In this document: positions 7,850 through 14,806 of the stretch, piece by piece | How positions within the stretch are numbered: position 1 is the stretch's first letter | Layout of the letters: every line of letters begins with the position of its first letter | Origin: Sphingobacteriaceae bacterium | GTDB taxonomy: Bacteria; Bacteroidota; Bacteroidia; Sphingobacteriales; Sphingobacteriaceae | Assembly: GCA_947460275.1 (NCBI GenBank) | Contig: CANHHZ010000011.1 | Coordinates: forward strand, 1-19,920 | Length of the DNA stretch: 19,920 nt | Direction of reading: 5' to 3' | Translations under genes and position numbers: made by a program | Notes under the pieces: model-generated | What the model saw: the letters and a program-made list of their open reading frames with translations, nothing else | Told to the model about the DNA's origin: nothing | The model's database searches: none

Positions 7850-8683
7850 ATGAAAATTAAAAATAGAACTCGAAAAGCTTTTGTATTTATTGCGTGCAGC
7901 GTTTTTATGCTAAGCTGCAGTACGAATAAGTATGCCGAAACCGATAAAGTTTATAAAAAATTGGCAAAAAATTTTTCAAAAGCCATTCGAGCTACTCCCC
8001 CAACTGATCAAAAAATAGATTCGTTAAATAATGAACAGTTTTTTGTGGGGACGGTAAATATGGGTATTCGCAAACCAAACTATGTTATCATCCATCATAC
8101 CGCACAAGAATCTACTGCCCAAACCTTAAAAACTTTTACCCTTACCAAAACCGCGGTAAGCGCACATTATGTAGTGGGTAGAGATGGAAAAGTTTACCAA
8201 ATGGTAAACGACTATTTACGAGCCCAGCATGCTGGAATTGGAAAATGGGGCAATGTTACTGATATGAACTCCTGTTCTATTGGTATTGAAATGGATAACA
8301 ACGGAACCACTGATATTTGGACTGAGGCACAAATTAACAGCCTTTGCGCTTTGTTGGCTACTTTAAAAAAGAAATACAGCATTCCTACGGCAAATTTTAT
8401 CGGACATGCGGACTATGCTCCCACACGTAAACCCGACCCGAATAATTTCCCATGGAAAACCTTGGCTAAAAAAGGATTTGGTTTGTGGTATGACGATGAA
8501 TTGCAATTGCCGCCTGCTGATTTTGATACCACCTCCGCTTTGCGCATAATTGGTTATGATGTAAAAAATTTAGGCGCCGCCATTACAGCATTTAAACGCC
8601 ATTTTGTAGGTACAGATTTAACTCCACAACTTACCGAACCCGACAAATTGATTTTATACAACTTGTATAAAAAGTATATGTAA
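7850..8683 (+). CDS. Lipoprotein N-acetylmuramoyl-L-alanine amidase (AmiD-like, Amidase_2)
   Basis: The family cleaves the bond between MurNAc and L-Ala in peptidoglycan or its anhydro-muropeptides. The 277 residues start with a lipoprotein signal ending in MLSC, giving lipidated C23 and an outer-membrane-facing location. The Amidase_2 fold spans about 77-205: IIHHTA with zinc ligand H82, SAHYVVGRDGKVYQMV, GIEMDN, IGHADYAP with H186, and KPDPNNFPW with D196. A C-terminal tail (about 222-277) resembles the peptidoglycan-binding-like end of AmiD relatives but I cannot assign it firmly. Neighbours are the dipeptidase and ald. The TAA stop lies inside the left arm of the terminator hairpin shared with glnS. 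Confidence 0.9.
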   Translation: MKIKNRTRKAFVFIACSVFMLSCSTNKYAETDKVYKKLAKNFSKAIRATPPTDQKIDSLNNEQFFVGTVNMGIRKPNYVIIHHTAQESTAQTLKTFTLTKTAVSAHYVVGRDGKVYQMVNDYLRAQHAGIGKWGNVTDMNSCSIGIEMDNNGTTDIWTEAQINSLCALLATLKKKYSIPTANFIGHADYAPTRKPDPNNFPWKTLAKKGFGLWYDDELQLPPADFDTTSALRIIGYDVKNLGAAITAFKRHFVGTDLTPQLTEPDKLILYNLYKKYM

Positions 8684-8719
8684 CAAAAAACCCTAAGCAA
8701 ACGCTTAGGGTTTTTTGTT
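8682..8719. terminator. Bidirectional intrinsic terminator, amidase / glnS
   Basis: A perfect 17-bp inverted repeat, AACAAAAAACCCTAAGC (8682-8698) and its complement (8703-8719), with loop AAAC. The G+C core is followed by a T-run on each strand, so it can end transcription of the amidase gene (+) and of glnS (-). The amidase stop codon overlaps the left arm. Confidence 0.93.
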
Positions 8720-8746
8720 GATGAGATTTTTCATCTCTTTATTTTT

Positions 8747-10405
8747 TTACGCTTTTGGTTTCCAAGCTTCCTTTAAACCTACTGTTCGGTTAAAAATCAA
8801 TTGCTCAGGGGTAGAGTCTTTATCTACACAGAAATAGCCTTTACGAATAAATTGATAACCTAAACCTTGTTTTGCTTGCGTTAAACAAGGCTCAATATAG
8901 GCTTGTTTAATTACCTGCATACTATCAGGATTTAAGTATTCTTTAAAGTCACCATCTTCGCTATCTGGCGATTCTACCGTAAACAATCTATCATATAAGC
9001 GAACTTCGGCAGTTTTTGCATGCCTAGCGCTTACCCAATGGATAGTTCCTTTTACGTTGATTCCGCTTGTATCCTCACCGCTTTTCGATTCTGGAATATA
9101 GGCACAATGAATTTCGGTGACGTTACCGTTTGCATCTTTTTTAAAGTCTTCGCACTTTACAATGTAAGCATGTTTAAGCCTTACCAAAGCGCCTGGTGCT
9201 AACCTAAACCATTTTTTAGCAGGCTCTTCCATAAAATCTTCACGCTCTATCCAAAGCTCGTTGCTAAACGGAATTTCACGTGTTCCACCTTTATCTTCGG
9301 CTTCTGGATTGTTTTCGCCTATTAAAATTTCTTCTTTTCCTGTCTGAAAATTGGTAATCACCAACTTAATAGGATCTAAAACGGCCATTACACGGTTAGC
9401 GCTTTTGTTTAAATCTTCGCGAATGCAAAATTCCAACAAACTCAATTCAATTAAGTTTTCCCTTTTGGCAATGCCAATTCGCTCACAAAATTCTTTGATG
9501 CTTTCTGGCGAATAACCCCTTCTGCGTAAGCCACTAATTGTTGGCATACGAGGATCGTCCCACCCGCTTACCAAATTTTCATTTACCAATTGCATTAATT
9601 TGCGTTTGCTCATTACCGTATAGGTAAGATTTAAACGGGCAAATTCGTATTGTTTTGAAGGAAAAATTTCTAATTCATCAATAAACCAATCATAGAGTTC
9701 GCGGTGCGAAACATATTCTAACGTGCAAATAGAGTGGGTAATCTGCTCAATACTATCGCTTTGGCCGTGGGCAAAATCGTACATCGGATAAATGCACCAA
9801 GCATTTCCTGTACGGTGATGGTTTGCATGTTTGATGCGGTAAATAATCGGATCACGCATTAACATATTAGGGCTGCTTAAATCAATTTTGGCACGTAAAA
9901 TGCATACCCCATCGCCAAATTCTCCGTTTTTCATTCGGGCAAACAAATCTAAATTTTCGGCTATGCTGCGGTTGCGGTAAGCACTAGGCTTTCCGGGTGC
10001 TGTGGGTGTTCCTTTTTGTTCGGCAATTTCTTCTGCTGTGCTGTGGTCTACATAAGCTAAGCCTTTTGTTATCAGTTTTAAGGCAAAGGCGTACAATTGG
10101 TCAAAATAATCCGAAGCATACAATTCGTTTTTCCAGTTAAAACCCAGCCATTTTATATCTTCTTGCTGACTGTTTACATATTCCGTTTTTTCGGTAACCG
10201 GGTTGGTATCGTCAAAACGTAAATTGGTATAGCCCCCATATTTTTGGGTTAATCCAAAATTAAGACATATAGCCTTAGCGTGTCCAATATGTAAATATCC
10301 GTTGGGCTCTGGCGGAAAACGTGTAACTAAAGTTTCGTATTTTCCTGTACGTAAATCATTTTCTATTAGCTCTTCAATAAAGTTTAATGATTTTTCTTCA
10401 CTCAT
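8747..10405 (-). CDS. glnS: Glutamine--tRNA ligase
   Basis: Class I synthetase that charges tRNA-Gln with glutamine in the cytoplasm. With the ATG at 10405 the protein has 552 residues, close to E. coli GlnRS. Seen: FPPEPNGYLHIGHAKA with HIGH at 39-42, RFDDTNP, and the KMSKS-type motif VMSKRK near 265-269; PTISGLRRRGYSPE is typical of GlnRS rather than GluRS. A longer reading from a TTG at 10429 is rejected because that TTG is part of a perfect -7 promoter element. No C-terminal YqeY-like extension is present. It converges with the amidase gene on a shared terminator and is divergent from the B12-binding gene. Confidence 0.96.
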   Translation of the reverse strand: MSEEKSLNFIEELIENDLRTGKYETLVTRFPPEPNGYLHIGHAKAICLNFGLTQKYGGYTNLRFDDTNPVTEKTEYVNSQQEDIKWLGFNWKNELYASDYFDQLYAFALKLITKGLAYVDHSTAEEIAEQKGTPTAPGKPSAYRNRSIAENLDLFARMKNGEFGDGVCILRAKIDLSSPNMLMRDPIIYRIKHANHHRTGNAWCIYPMYDFAHGQSDSIEQITHSICTLEYVSHRELYDWFIDELEIFPSKQYEFARLNLTYTVMSKRKLMQLVNENLVSGWDDPRMPTISGLRRRGYSPESIKEFCERIGIAKRENLIELSLLEFCIREDLNKSANRVMAVLDPIKLVITNFQTGKEEILIGENNPEAEDKGGTREIPFSNELWIEREDFMEEPAKKWFRLAPGALVRLKHAYIVKCEDFKKDANGNVTEIHCAYIPESKSGEDTSGINVKGTIHWVSARHAKTAEVRLYDRLFTVESPDSEDGDFKEYLNPDSMQVIKQAYIEPCLTQAKQGLGYQFIRKGYFCVDKDSTPEQLIFNRTVGLKEAWKPKA

Positions 10406-10426
10406 ATCAATTGTCGATTTTAGTTC

Positions 10427-10434
10427 CAAAGTTA
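10427..10434 (-). promoter_or_regulatory. -7 element of glnS
   Basis: On the minus strand TAACTTTG (10434-10427) matches TAnnTTTG, 21 bases before the chosen glnS ATG. The upstream box is weak (TTTA, 17 bases further). Its overlap with the TTG at 10429 excludes the longer glnS reading. Confidence 0.65.
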
Positions 10435-10485
10435 ATAAATTAAGGTTGTTTTAAATGTGGTGATTAATAAAACGGTTAAAATCTT

Positions 10486-10493
10486 TACATTTA
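10486..10493 (+). promoter_or_regulatory. Possible -7 element of B12-binding gene
   Basis: TACATTTA differs from TAnnTTTG at the last base only. It lies 21 bases before the ATG at 10515, the same distance as for the amidase and glnS genes. No upstream TTTG box at the right distance. Confidence 0.35.
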
Positions 10494-10514
10494 CACCCTA
10501 CTTTAATAGCAAAT

Positions 10515-10934
10515 ATGGAAAAGAAATTGAACAGACCGATAAGGGTTTTAGTAGCAAAAGTGGGCTTAGATGGGCACGATAGAGGCGCAAAAGTGATAGC
10601 TACCTCGCTAAGAGACGCAGGAATGGAAGTAATTTACACAGGCTTACGCCAAACACCAGAAATGGTTGTAAATACCGCCTTACAAGAAGATGTTGATGCC
10701 ATTGGGGTATCAATACTTTCGGGAGCACACCTAACGGTTTTTCCTAAAATTATTACCATAATGAAAGAAAAAGGCCTAACTGATGTTTTGCTTACTGGGG
10801 GAGGGATTATACCCGATGCTGATATTAAAACATTGCAAAATATGGGGGTAGGAGGATTGTTTCCGCCTGGAACGCCAATGGCCGATATTGTGGCTTATAT
10901 ACAAGAGTGGGTGCTTACAAATAGAAATTTTTAA
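10515..10934 (+). CDS. Stand-alone cobalamin (B12)-binding protein, methylmalonyl-CoA mutase C-terminal-domain type
   Basis: The 139 residues are a single B12-binding domain like the C-terminus of methylmalonyl-CoA mutase. The base-off signature is complete: DGHDRG (19-24, with H21 as the lower cobalt ligand), SILSG (66-70) and TGGG (94-97), followed by IIPDADI. In mutases this domain holds adenosylcobalamin for carbon-skeleton rearrangement; here no catalytic TIM-barrel subunit is in the window, so it either partners a mutase encoded elsewhere or serves another B12-dependent enzyme. It is 2 bases ahead of a crotonase gene, surely co-transcribed, which suggests acyl-CoA metabolism (branched-chain amino acid or propionate routes). 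The specific reaction is not determined. Confidence 0.9.
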   Translation: MEKKLNRPIRVLVAKVGLDGHDRGAKVIATSLRDAGMEVIYTGLRQTPEMVVNTALQEDVDAIGVSILSGAHLTVFPKIITIMKEKGLTDVLLTGGGIIPDADIKTLQNMGVGGLFPPGTPMADIVAYIQEWVLTNRNF

Positions 10935-10936
10935 TA

Positions 10937-11719
10937 ATGGACTACACGCAAATTATTAGTGAAATAAGAGAAAAAACCCTCTATATCACTATAAATAGGG
11001 CACAAAAACTAAACGCTCTTAACAAAGAGGTATTAACCGAGTTGGCAGACGCTATTGCCTTTGCAAAAAATAGCGATGAAGTTTTAGCAGTCTTAATTAC
11101 TGGAGCCGGAGAAAAAGCATTTGTGGCTGGCGCTGATATTTCAGAATTTCAAAATTACACTCTCGAAGAGGCGAAAGAACTAGCTAGAACCGGACATCAA
11201 ACCGTTTTTGATGCTATAGAAAATTGTTCAAAGCCCGTTTTGGCTGTCATAAATGGTTTTGCCCTCGGCGGTGGTCTAGAATTAGCCTTGGCATGCCACA
11301 TTCGTATTGCCAGCGAAAATGCCAAATTAGGTTTGCCCGAAGTGACTTTAGGCTTAATTCCTGGGTACGGAGGAACACAGCGTTTAACCCAATTGATAGG
11401 TAAGGGCAGGGCCCTAGAAATGATAGCTACCGCAGACATGATTAGCGCCGAGAAAGCTGCAGCTATTGGTTTGGTAAATGAAGTAGTACCACAAGCAAAT
11501 TTATTGGATAAGGCCGACGAAATTTTAAACAAAATAAAACAAAGAGCCCCTTTGGCGATTGCAAGCGCAATAAAGGCTGTAAATGCAGCTACAAAAGATG
11601 GGGTAAATGGCTTTGAAGTAGAGATTGAAGAATTTGCAAACTGCTTTCAAACGGCAGACTTTAAAGAAGGAGTAGAAGCTTTTTTACAAAAAAGAAAAGC
11701 TGTATTCATTGGTAAATAA
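10937..11719 (+). CDS. Enoyl-CoA hydratase / crotonase-family protein
   Basis: The 260 residues are a full-length crotonase. Enoyl-CoA hydratases add water to trans-2-enoyl-CoA in beta-oxidation and amino acid breakdown. Seen: AFVAGADISEF (62-72, oxyanion-hole region), NGFALGGGLELALACH with E115, and LPEVTLGLIPGYGGTQRL with E135. Both Glu residues of the hydratase mechanism are present and 20 apart, as in the rat enzyme, which favours a true hydratase over a dehalogenase or isomerase. The C-terminal helices end in FLQKRKAVF, as usual. It follows the B12-binding gene by 2 bases. Chain-length preference cannot be read from sequence. Confidence 0.92.
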   Translation: MDYTQIISEIREKTLYITINRAQKLNALNKEVLTELADAIAFAKNSDEVLAVLITGAGEKAFVAGADISEFQNYTLEEAKELARTGHQTVFDAIENCSKPVLAVINGFALGGGLELALACHIRIASENAKLGLPEVTLGLIPGYGGTQRLTQLIGKGRALEMIATADMISAEKAAAIGLVNEVVPQANLLDKADEILNKIKQRAPLAIASAIKAVNAATKDGVNGFEVEIEEFANCFQTADFKEGVEAFLQKRKAVFIGK

Positions 11720-11765
11720 TAAAAAGAATTTTGTGGGTAAGAAAGACCCGCTCCATGTTTTTTAA

Positions 11766-11823
11766 GTTAAAAAAATTAACCCTAACGAATTTTTGTTAAA
11801 AAAATGGTTACTTTTTTAACAAA
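11766..11823. repeat. Cluster of GTTAA/TTAAC inverted repeats upstream of the sigma-54 activator gene
   Basis: Two nested palindromes: GTTAA-N5-TTAAC (11766-11780) and a 12-bp perfect inverted repeat, TTTGTTAAAAAA (11792-11803) with its complement (11812-11823), loop ATGGTTAC. They lie between the crotonase stop and the activator start. They could be an operator or a weak A+T-rich terminator for the crotonase unit. The rest of this 186-base gap holds a small GGGT/ACCC hairpin (11735-11749) and a TATATTTA near 11870. Confidence 0.45.
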
Positions 11824-11905
11824 GTAGTCTGAAAACATTCGAAAATATTTCTCTAAACAAAAATTTAATTATATTTAGGGGTATTTAAAATCAAATATTG
11901 CTTTA

Positions 11906-13318
11906 ATGAAGAAAATTTTAATAGTTGATGATGAAGTCAACATTGGTCTATTGTTGTCTAAGTTTTTAACTAAAAATGCTTTTTTGGTACAAGCCACTAC
12001 AACTGGGGCTTCTGCTATGGAATATTTATCAAAACAAGAATACGATTTAGTATTGTGCGACTATAGATTGGACGATACCGATGGCAGGGAAATGTTAATT
12101 AAGATTAAAGAAAATTACCCTACTACGGGTGTAATTATTATAACAGGCTATTCCGACATCAAGCTAGCTGTAGAGCTTATAAAACTTGGCGCATACGATT
12201 ACATTACCAAGCCTTTGTATCCGGATGAAATTTTGAATACCATAAATAAGGCCATTGATATGCAAGCCGCCTTAAATCAAAATGTAGTAAGCGAAACTGT
12301 TAAAAAGGAAAAACCAAAGTCTTTGCAGATGGATACCGCAGAATTTGTGGTGGGCCAAAGTCCAGCTTCTAAAGAGCTTATGAAGCAAATTTCATTGGTG
12401 GCCCCTACTGCTTACAGCGTAATTATAACAGGAGAAAGCGGAACAGGCAAAGAATTTGTAGCTAAAACTATTCATTTAAATAGCCCAAGAAAAGATAAGC
12501 CGTTCATAGCGATGGATTGTGGTGCGTTAAGTAAAGAACTAGCTGCCAGCGAATTTTTTGGGCACGAAAAAGGTTCTTTTACGGGAGCGTTATATACGAA
12601 AATAGGGCACTTTGAAATGGCAAATGGGGGCACTTTGTTTTTAGACGAGGTAGGAAATTTGTCGTACGAAACACAAGCCGCACTCTTGAGGACTGTTCAA
12701 GAAAGACGGATAAAACGTATTGGTAGTACTAAAGAAATAGATCTGGACGTAAGAATAATCGTAGCAACAAATGAAAATTTTGTTGAAGCAATGCAAAACA
12801 GTCGATTTAGGGAAGATTTATACCATAGATTTAACGAATTTTCAATTCATTTACCGGCATTAAGCCAAAGAGGAAAAGATATTATGGCTTTTGCCCATAA
12901 CTTTTTGGCAGTAGCCAACGAAGAGTTGGGCAGGAACGTGCAATCATTTTCTAAAGAAGTAGAACAATGCTTTTTAACTTATAACTGGCCCGGCAACGTA
13001 AGAGAGCTTAAAAATGTAGTGCGCCGAGCTACCTTGTTATCAGAAACAGAACACATACAGCTAAAGGCTCTTCCGCTTGAAATTTCTACCTATGCAAAAG
13101 CTGCGGTAATAGAATCAGCGGTAGAAAATTCTATTATGCGGTCGGCTAAATTAAACAAGCCTCGAGACTTGAAGAATGCGGCTTTGGAGGCCGAATACGA
13201 CACTATTTTGAATGTTTTGCGGGAAGTCAACTTTAACAAGACAAAGGCCGCAAAAATATTAAACATCGACCGCAAAACACTCTATAATAAAATGAAATCG
13301 ATAGATTTAGATAATTAG
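11906..13318 (+). CDS. Sigma-54-dependent response regulator (NtrC family)
   Basis: The protein activates sigma-54 RNA polymerase by ATP hydrolysis once phosphorylated. The 470 residues hold three domains: receiver (1-120: D8/D9, phosphoacceptor D52, T80, K102), AAA+ (about 148-385: Walker A GESGTGKE 176-183, Walker B GGTLFLDEVG 241-250, RFREDLYHR 300-308, GNVREL 363-368) and a C-terminal Fis-type helix-turn-helix (about 430-468: NKTKAAKILNIDRKTLY). The sigma-54-contacting loop reads GSFTGA (223-228) rather than GAFTGA, a known kind of variant. No histidine kinase gene is adjacent, so its partner and targets are unknown. It stands alone, with a terminator 20 bases after its stop. Confidence 0.94.
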   Translation: MKKILIVDDEVNIGLLLSKFLTKNAFLVQATTTGASAMEYLSKQEYDLVLCDYRLDDTDGREMLIKIKENYPTTGVIIITGYSDIKLAVELIKLGAYDYITKPLYPDEILNTINKAIDMQAALNQNVVSETVKKEKPKSLQMDTAEFVVGQSPASKELMKQISLVAPTAYSVIITGESGTGKEFVAKTIHLNSPRKDKPFIAMDCGALSKELAASEFFGHEKGSFTGALYTKIGHFEMANGGTLFLDEVGNLSYETQAALLRTVQERRIKRIGSTKEIDLDVRIIVATNENFVEAMQNSRFREDLYHRFNEFSIHLPALSQRGKDIMAFAHNFLAVANEELGRNVQSFSKEVEQCFLTYNWPGNVRELKNVVRRATLLSETEHIQLKALPLEISTYAKAAVIESAVENSIMRSAKLNKPRDLKNAALEAEYDTILNVLREVNFNKTKAAKILNIDRKTLYNKMKSIDLDN

Positions 13319-13338
13319 ATAAATTAATACGATTAAAC

Positions 13339-13364
13339 AAAAGCTTTCAAATTTGAAAGCTTTT
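13339..13364 (+). terminator. Intrinsic terminator after the sigma-54 activator gene
   Basis: A 26-base palindrome built on AAAAGCTTTCAAA and its complement, centred at 13351/13352, ends in a T-run through 13365. It starts 20 bases after the TAG stop. The A+T-rich stem makes it moderate in strength. Confidence 0.7.
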
Positions 13365-13386
13365 TGTCTTAAATAGCTACATATAA

Positions 13387-13554
13387 AGCCATAGATTTTA
13401 CTACAAACATGATCGACGTGCCAAGTTTTATGATTTTCGAAAAACCCCCGATATTTATTCCATAATTAATGCGATCATTGGTGTTCCTATTTTAGTATTT
13501 TGAGTTTTTTTTTGGCTTTTGTATTTTTTCTTCCGCATTAAAATTTATGAAACC
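13387..13554 (+). pseudogene. Possible remnant of a small membrane protein gene, in-frame TGA, no start codon
   Basis: In the gap between the activator terminator and the YtxH-like gene, one frame reads protein-like for 38 codons up to TGA at 13501-13503, then continues for 17 codons to TGA at 13555-13557. The first part is basic (KHDRRAKFYDFRKTPD); it is followed by IINAIIGVPILVF, and after the TGA by VFFWLLYFFFRIKIYE. That is the plan of a one-span membrane protein of about 55 residues. No ATG, GTG or TTG opens the frame after the TAA at 13384-13386. It could be a decayed gene or chance in A+T-rich DNA. Elsewhere this 346-base gap shows a 7-bp hairpin, TTGCAAT-AAAAAG-ATTGCAA at 13562-13581, and no clear promoter. 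Confidence 0.25.
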
Positions 13555-13664
13555 TGAAGGCTTGCAATAAAAAGATTGCAAAGAATTAAAACAAATAGCG
13601 AACTTTAGTCGTTAATAAAATAGAAACGAAAAAGAATAAATGGTCACATTAAATTATAAAAGTT

Positions 13665-13931
13665 ATGAATGACAACTCAAAAGTAGCCATAGCCTTGTTG
13701 GCTGGTTTGGCCGCAGGTGCAGCTCTAGGTTTATTGTTTGCTCCCGATAAAGGCAGCGAAACTCGTGATAAATTAGCTCAATCTTTGAAAGATTTTGGCG
13801 ATTCTATTAAAGACAAAGCCGCCGAAGAAATTGACAATCTAAGTAGTTTAAAAGATAAAGTAGTAGACTCTATTAAAGGTAAATTGCGTGATATAGAGGA
13901 TGAGTATTCATCGGAAGTAGAAAACGTGTGA
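13665..13931 (+). CDS. YtxH-domain protein (small membrane-anchored protein)
   Basis: The 88 residues begin with a Gly/Ala-rich hydrophobic segment (about 7-25, ALLAGLAAGAALGLLFAP) followed directly by the YtxH-type APDKGSETR. The rest (about 34-88) is a charged amphipathic helix, DKLAQSLKDFGDSIKDKAAE and onward, likely coiled coil. YtxH proteins are small envelope proteins often linked to stress, of unproven mechanism; older records call them gas vesicle proteins without good reason. It starts a compact unit: the holin-like gene begins 21 bases after its stop. No consensus promoter is visible in the 346 bases upstream. Confidence 0.85.
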   Translation: MNDNSKVAIALLAGLAAGAALGLLFAPDKGSETRDKLAQSLKDFGDSIKDKAAEEIDNLSSLKDKVVDSIKGKLRDIEDEYSSEVENV

Positions 13932-13952
13932 GCAATTTAACGGATAGAAATA

Positions 13953-14324
13953 ATGGAAGATAACAAGGAAAAAAATTTAGAGGATATTCTTGTAGCCGCT
14001 AAAGTCTACTTAGATAACCGAATTGAATACACCCGTTTATCTTTAGTAGAAAAAGGAGCTAAAATAATGGCAGATTTAATTACCAATACTGTGGTTATTT
14101 TTTGCTTTGTTTTGGCCTTTTTATTTGCTTCAATTACTTTGGCGCTCTATCTATCCGAGGTTTTAAATAGTTTTACTGAAGGGTTTGGTCTCGTAGCCGC
14201 TATCTATTTACTGCTTTCTATAATTGTTTGGATTGCCAAGGGTAGATACATCGAAAAATTGTTAGTTAACATGTTTATCAGAACATATTTTGATAAAGTA
14301 GCCAATAAGGATGATGACAAATAA
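13953..14324 (+). CDS. Phage holin-like family membrane protein (Holin_X type)
   Basis: The 123 residues have an N-terminal amphipathic part (1-40, KNLEDILVAAKVYLDNRIEYTRLS), two hydrophobic helices (about 42-67 and 77-95) joined by a short loop, and a basic tail (KGRYIEKLLVNMFIRTYFDK). This is the layout of the family annotated as phage holin or DUF1469-like, common in Bacteroidota chromosomes next to YtxH genes. No phage genes are nearby, so a lytic role is unlikely; a housekeeping or stress role in the inner membrane is inferred from context. Its end overlaps the next gene by 14 bases, indicating translational coupling. Confidence 0.8.
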   Translation: MEDNKEKNLEDILVAAKVYLDNRIEYTRLSLVEKGAKIMADLITNTVVIFCFVLAFLFASITLALYLSEVLNSFTEGFGLVAAIYLLLSIIVWIAKGRYIEKLLVNMFIRTYFDKVANKDDDK

Positions 14325-14751
14325 AAACATTAGATCTTTAGCTCAGCTTAAAGAGGAAATGAGATTTTTAAAAATGAATTATGTTCAACAAGAGGAAACC
14401 CTTAAGTTGGATATAAAAGTTTATGCGCAACAATTTACCCTTTTGGGGTTAATTAAAAAATTAACCAGCCCAAGTGAATTGTACAAAATAGACGAGCAAA
14501 CACACATCAGCAGTAAAATTTTGTCGGTGGTATTGCCAATGATTTTGAACAGCGTTTTCTTTAAACATTCGGGTTTTATTACCAAAACAATTGCTGCTTT
14601 GGTTTCGGGCAAAATAGGCCAATCTTTAGATGCAGAAAGCCTATCAGGCATTTTTAATATGGTAAAATCATTATTTAAACGCAAAAAATCAAAAGAAGAG
14701 GAGCTCGCCTTTAAAGATTACGGCATACCTCCAGATAGTGAAACTTATTAA
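14311..14751 (+). CDS. Hypothetical protein, 146 residues, coupled to YtxH and holin-like genes
   Basis: I do not recognise a family. Visible are a helical, charged N-terminus (about 8-40, LAQLKEEMRFLKMNYVQQEE), a moderately hydrophobic middle (about 68-103, ISSKILSVVLPMILNSVFF and KTIAALVSGKIGQSL) that could lie on or partly span the membrane, a basic patch (FKRKKSKEEE, about 122-131) and an acidic end. There is no signal peptide. Two ATG codons in tandem (14311 and 14314) both fit; the first overlaps the holin-like gene. The setting suggests a peripheral partner of the two membrane proteins. A strong terminator follows 3 bases after the stop. Confidence 0.75.
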   Translation: MMTNKNIRSLAQLKEEMRFLKMNYVQQEETLKLDIKVYAQQFTLLGLIKKLTSPSELYKIDEQTHISSKILSVVLPMILNSVFFKHSGFITKTIAALVSGKIGQSLDAESLSGIFNMVKSLFKRKKSKEEELAFKDYGIPPDSETY

Positions 14752-14753
14752 CT

Positions 14754-14781
14754 AAAAAGGGAGCCATTTGGCTCCCTTTTT
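14754..14781. terminator. Bidirectional intrinsic terminator, 146-residue gene / aspS
   Basis: A perfect 12-bp stem, AAAAAGGGAGCC (14754-14765) and its complement (14770-14781), with loop ATTT. A T-run lies on the far side for each strand, so it serves the unit on plus and aspS on minus. Confidence 0.93.
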
Positions 14782-14806
14782 TATTTGCCTAAGCTATACT
14801 TTTAAC

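Noticed and set aside
11735..11749. GGGT/ACCC hairpin as a terminator of the crotonase gene
   Set aside because: Four paired bases and a T-run only 7 bases later; too weak to call.
13409..13478. ATGATCG ... CGATCAT inverted repeat
   Set aside because: Only 7 bp with 56 bases between the arms; expected by chance at this scale.
13562..13581. Hairpin TTGCAAT-AAAAAG-ATTGCAA as a terminator
   Set aside because: No T-run follows and the stem is A+T-rich; it is only noted as a hairpin.
13665..13931. Gas vesicle protein
   Set aside because: Only the short YtxH pattern is present; no gvp genes in the window.
13953..14324. Holin-like gene as a sign of a prophage
   Set aside because: No endolysin, portal, terminase or integrase gene nearby; the family is common in Bacteroidota chromosomes.
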